Positions 47,317 to 49,705 of a stretch of 49,705 nt of DNA are shown piece after piece. The stretch is from positions 1 to 49,705 of the forward strand of contig PLXE01000082.1 of assembly GCA_003151335.1 (NCBI GenBank), written 5' to 3'. This DNA comes from Acidobacteriaceae bacterium. GTDB taxonomy: Bacteria > Acidobacteriota > Terriglobia > Terriglobales > Acidobacteriaceae. Both the position numbers and the translations under genes were made by a program. Under the pieces are notes generated by a model that was not told where the DNA came from, did no database searches, and saw nothing but the letters and a program-made list of their open reading frames with translations. The stretch's first letter is position 1. Each line of letters starts with the position of its first letter.

Positions 47317-47579
47317 TGACTCGCGTTATTATCGGGGCAGCTTACGGCGTTCAACAGACGGAGATCTGTTCAATATTGCTCACCCAGCAGATTTTTTAAA
47401 CCTTCTCGAGAAGGCCCCGAGCGGCTCATCCGCCACAGTGCCTTCTGGGCTCCTGAGGATCGAATGGATCAGATTCGGCGTCCCCTCTCATGGAAGACGA
47501 TCTCTGGGGCGCGCCTTATGGAAGGCAGGGATTTGGCCGTGACGGAACTGCGTTAAGACTCTACGTTCATAAACTCATT
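47317..47579. other. Gene-free stretch left of the Mu-like element
   Basis: CTTCTCGAGAAGG at 47401-47413 is a short palindrome after the regulator start. No gene is supported. The left end of the Mu-like element should lie in or near 47400-47700, but no terminal repeat can be assigned without its right end. Confidence 0.4.
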
Positions 47580-47706
47580 CGCGAACCTACAGCTGGGAAG
47601 CCATGCAGAACCCAGTAACCTATTCAAGCTAAGTAACTTACGTGGTTAACCAATGCATGGGCTTAGGGCGATCCTGCGAACCTCCCACGAACTTGTTACG
47701 CAGCAG
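47580..47706. repeat. Conserved flank of the XRE module, copy 2
   Basis: Partner of 45415-45540. Shared blocks include CGCGAACCTAC, TAACCTATTCAA, ACTTACGTG and CCCACGAACTT. It begins right after the XRE stop codon and is non-coding here. Confidence 0.6.
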
Positions 47707-47982
47707 CTAGGTCTTCTCAGACTTCTTAGTGGTTTTGCGCAAAGTCAGCCGTTCGAAACGGCCAGTCTCGACACCGGCTCGCTCTAAGAACCACAGGCAA
47801 CTCGTCTCATCAGCCAAGTTTGCCATTCGGATGTAATTCTCAACCGATGGTTCTTTGCCACCGTTCTCCCAACGAGAAACTGAAGATTGTCTGACGCCAA
47901 AGAGCCGTCCGAAATCTGCCTGTAAAAGCCCCAGCTGTTTGCGAAGTGCTGCGATTCTTGCCGCCCACTCTTGTCTCGCCAC
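47707..47982 (-). CDS. XRE-family repressor of the Mu-like element
   Basis: A 91-residue DNA-binding protein. The helix-turn-helix is LGLLQADFGRLFGVRQSSVS followed by RWENGGKEPS. The C-terminal tail (LWFLERAGVE) is shared with the decayed copy at 45459. The start is a GTG at 47982 with AGGAGA upstream. It is divergent from the transposase across 134 bases that contain GGATATA half-sites, the arrangement of a phage or transposon repressor. That it silences transposition is inference. Confidence 0.82.
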   Translation of the reverse strand: MARQEWAARIAALRKQLGLLQADFGRLFGVRQSSVSRWENGGKEPSVENYIRMANLADETSCLWFLERAGVETGRFERLTLRKTTKKSEKT

Positions 47983-47992
47983 TAGTCTCCTC

Positions 47993-48032
47993 TTGACATA
48001 TATCCGCAGGGGATATACCCTAGGGATATATC
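47993..48032. promoter_or_regulatory. Operator-promoter between repressor and transposase
   Basis: Half-sites: TATATCC (47999-48005) inverted to GGATATA (48011-48017), and a second GGATATA (48024-48030) after CCCTAG. A plus-strand promoter TTGACA (47993-47998), 17 bases, TACCCT (48016-48021) lies across them, so bound repressor would block transcription of the transposase. Confidence 0.5.
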
Positions 48033-48116
48033 AGTGACCCTCAGTAAACGTTAGCATAGCGCGACAGTAATGCAGTCTTGTAGGTCTTGGTTCGCGGTGT
48101 CGCATAGCAGGCCCGG

Positions 48117-49705
48117 ATGATTGCCACCAAAAACTGGATCAGCGTGACCGAAGTGACTAATCTGACCGGCTGGCACCCGCAGCATGTGCGCCGGCTGGCG
48201 AGAGAGGGCCAGTTGCGGCACCGGCCCTCGAAACCAGTGAGGAGCAATGGACGAGCCCAGCGTGAATACGCACTGTCGTCCTTGCCGGTTGAAGCGCAGT
48301 TGAAATTCCTCAAGCAGCCGCTGCTGTCAGGACCAGATTGCACGGCTCTGGCTCTTCGCTCGGATCTGAACCAATCCAACCTGTTTGCTTCGCTGCCGGA
48401 GGTTCCCGAGCCCGAGCGCCTCAACTTTTCCGCCAGGCAGAACGCACAGGCCCTGAAGCGCCTGGAGGCGATTGCGCCGCTCGTGGAATTTAGCAGCCGC
48501 AGCCAGCGATCCCGTCAAACGTTTCGTACCGCTGGTGGAGTTGCCGTGCGAAGCATGAACTCGCTGGCCGGCTACCTCGCCGATCAGCACCAGGTCAGCC
48601 CCCGAACTCTCTGGAACTGGTACGGACAGTACCGCAAGCTCGGCTATGCGGGTCTGGTCGATCGAGTTCGCTCGGATAAGGGAAAGTCGCGGTTCCTCCG
48701 AGCCCATCCCACGGTCCGCGCATATCTGGAGAACAAGTACCTGGGTGAACGGCTGTCGATTCGGCTGGTGTACCGGGCCTTGCTGCGCGATCTGCGGAAT
48801 CTGGAACCGGAATGCACCAGACCACCGAGCTACAGCGCCGTCCGGTCGTATTTGCAACAGCTGCCCAAGCCCTTGCTGATCCTGAGCCGGGAAGGCGAGC
48901 GGCAGTTCCAGGAACGTTGTGAGCCCTACCTGCTGACCGACTTCGAGTCTCTGGTGCCCAACCAGATCTGGGTCTCTGACCACGGCCAGCATGACGTCTG
49001 GGTGCGCAATGACCTGTTTTCCGGAATATCGACGAATGCGGCGATCCGGCCCTGGCTGACTGCCATGATCGACATGCGCTCCCGCAAGATCGTCGGCACC
49101 GCCTGGTCGGCCACCCCTAGCTCACACACCATCAGCTCGGCACTACGGGTGGGGATTGCAGACTTTGGGATTCCCCAGATCCTCTATGTGGACAACGGCA
49201 AAGACTACGAGAAGATCGGCCGCATCGACTTCTCTCCGGAATGTAGTGGCGTACTGGTCAGGCTGGGAATCCAGCCCCAGTACTGCCTACCCCGCCATCC
49301 CCAGTCAAAGCTGATCGAGAGCTGGTTTGGGACTGTACGGAAGCGGTTTGATTGCCTCTGGCCCTCCTACTGCGGACCGGGTCCCAAGGATCGGCCAGAG
49401 CAGTGCACTGCTGCCTTGAAAGAGCACCAGGGGTTTCTGAAGGGCAAACGGAAAAGCTCACCTCTACCCTTGGCCAGCGAGTTCATTGCCACAGCCCGGC
49501 AATGGATCGCAGAATACAACTCGCAGCATCCCCACGGCGGACGAGGCATGCGAGGCCGGACTCCGGATGAGGTCTTTAACGAACTGCTGCTGCCCGGTCA
49601 GAAAAGACTGATTGAGACCCCAGATGTTCTCTATGCCTTGTTCTGGGACCGTCAGCGGCGCAAGGTGTCGGAGGGCGGATGTGTGCAATTGTACGGAGAA
49701 CGCTA
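48117..49705 (+). CDS. Mu-type DDE transposase, 3' end beyond the window
   Basis: An open frame from the ATG at 48117 to the window end encodes 529 residues with no stop. It starts with an excisionase-like winged helix (NWISVTEVTNLTGWHPQHVR), has a second helix-turn-helix (SPRTLWNWYGQYRKLGYAGL) and then an integrase-core fold. The putative catalytic triad is D288 (SDHGQHDVW), D359 (YVDNGKDYE) and E401 (SKLIESWFG), with spacing like phage Mu transposase rather than D-D-35-E elements. The C-terminal MuA-type domain begins after about 480. A target-capture ATPase gene is expected downstream. The frame looks intact, so the element could be active. Confidence 0.9.
   Translation, partial: MIATKNWISVTEVTNLTGWHPQHVRRLAREGQLRHRPSKPVRSNGRAQREYALSSLPVEAQLKFLKQPLLSGPDCTALALRSDLNQSNLFASLPEVPEPERLNFSARQNAQALKRLEAIAPLVEFSSRSQRSRQTFRTAGGVAVRSMNSLAGYLADQHQVSPRTLWNWYGQYRKLGYAGLVDRVRSDKGKSRFLRAHPTVRAYLENKYLGERLSIRLVYRALLRDLRNLEPECTRPPSYSAVRSYLQQLPKPLLILSREGERQFQERCEPYLLTDFESLVPNQIWVSDHGQHDVWVRNDLFSGISTNAAIRPWLTAMIDMRSRKIVGTAWSATPSSHTISSALRVGIADFGIPQILYVDNGKDYEKIGRIDFSPECSGVLVRLGIQPQYCLPRHPQSKLIESWFGTVRKRFDCLWPSYCGPGPKDRPEQCTAALKEHQGFLKGKRKSSPLPLASEFIATARQWIAEYNSQHPHGGRGMRGRTPDEVFNELLLPGQKRLIETPDVLYALFWDRQRRKVSEGGCVQLYGER

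Overview
The window looks like a piece of an Acidobacteriota chromosome, most likely a soil Terriglobia or Koribacter-like lineage. The evidence is indirect: high GC with long antisense open frames, an OprB-type porin of the acidobacterial form, an F0 subunit b with a secretion-like N-terminus, a relic of the kinase/TPR tail common in this phylum, and dispersed elements of the type TGTCATCC(C/T)GAGCG...GTCGAAGGACC. No rRNA is present, so the assignment rests on protein style and gene content.

Left edge (1-1705): the end of an integrated element. A frameshifted tyrosine recombinase reads into, and stops inside, an elongator tRNA-Met gene on the opposite strand, which is the expected arrangement at an attachment site. 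A short excisionase-like tail precedes it.

Core region (about 1.8-41.3 kb): housekeeping genes in short operons. These are an OprB porin; mfd; galU; purD-purE; a DtxR/MntR-type regulator with an NRAMP manganese transporter, a universal stress protein and an outer-membrane protein; aconitase; a higBA toxin-antitoxin pair with a decayed second higB copy; a secreted or anchored permuted NlpC/P60-like protein; the ATP synthase operon b'-b-delta-alpha-gamma-beta-epsilon (subunits a and c are not here); a serine-biosynthesis pair (class V aminotransferase plus serA); yqeY; a ParE-type toxin-antitoxin pair; folC-plsC-glutamine amidotransferase; serS; a CGNR zinc-finger regulator; def-M28 peptidase-TPR; rapZ; and pepD.

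Right part (41.4-49.7 kb): accessory DNA, visibly more AT-rich. It starts with a three-gene cluster (unknown protein, DUF5678-like protein, retropepsin-like protease), then a decayed TPR fragment and two secreted proteins. A 21-bp direct repeat of the tmRNA 3' end occurs at 43,760 and 44,991. The second copy belongs to a longer tmRNA 3' segment whose 5' half is absent, followed by two kinds of short tandem repeat. Beyond it are a truncated XRE regulator, a truncated Crp regulator, a receiver-domain protein and an FNR-like regulator with an N-terminal cysteine cluster. The window ends in the left part of a Mu-type transposable element: an XRE repressor divergent from a DDE transposase, with GGATATA half-sites between them. 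The XRE gene and about 130 bp beyond its stop exist as a decayed second copy at 45.4-45.8 kb.

The least explained parts are the tmRNA-fragment/repeat region at 43.7-45.4 kb, the duplicated XRE module with its conserved non-coding flank, and the retropepsin cluster at 41.4-42.9 kb.
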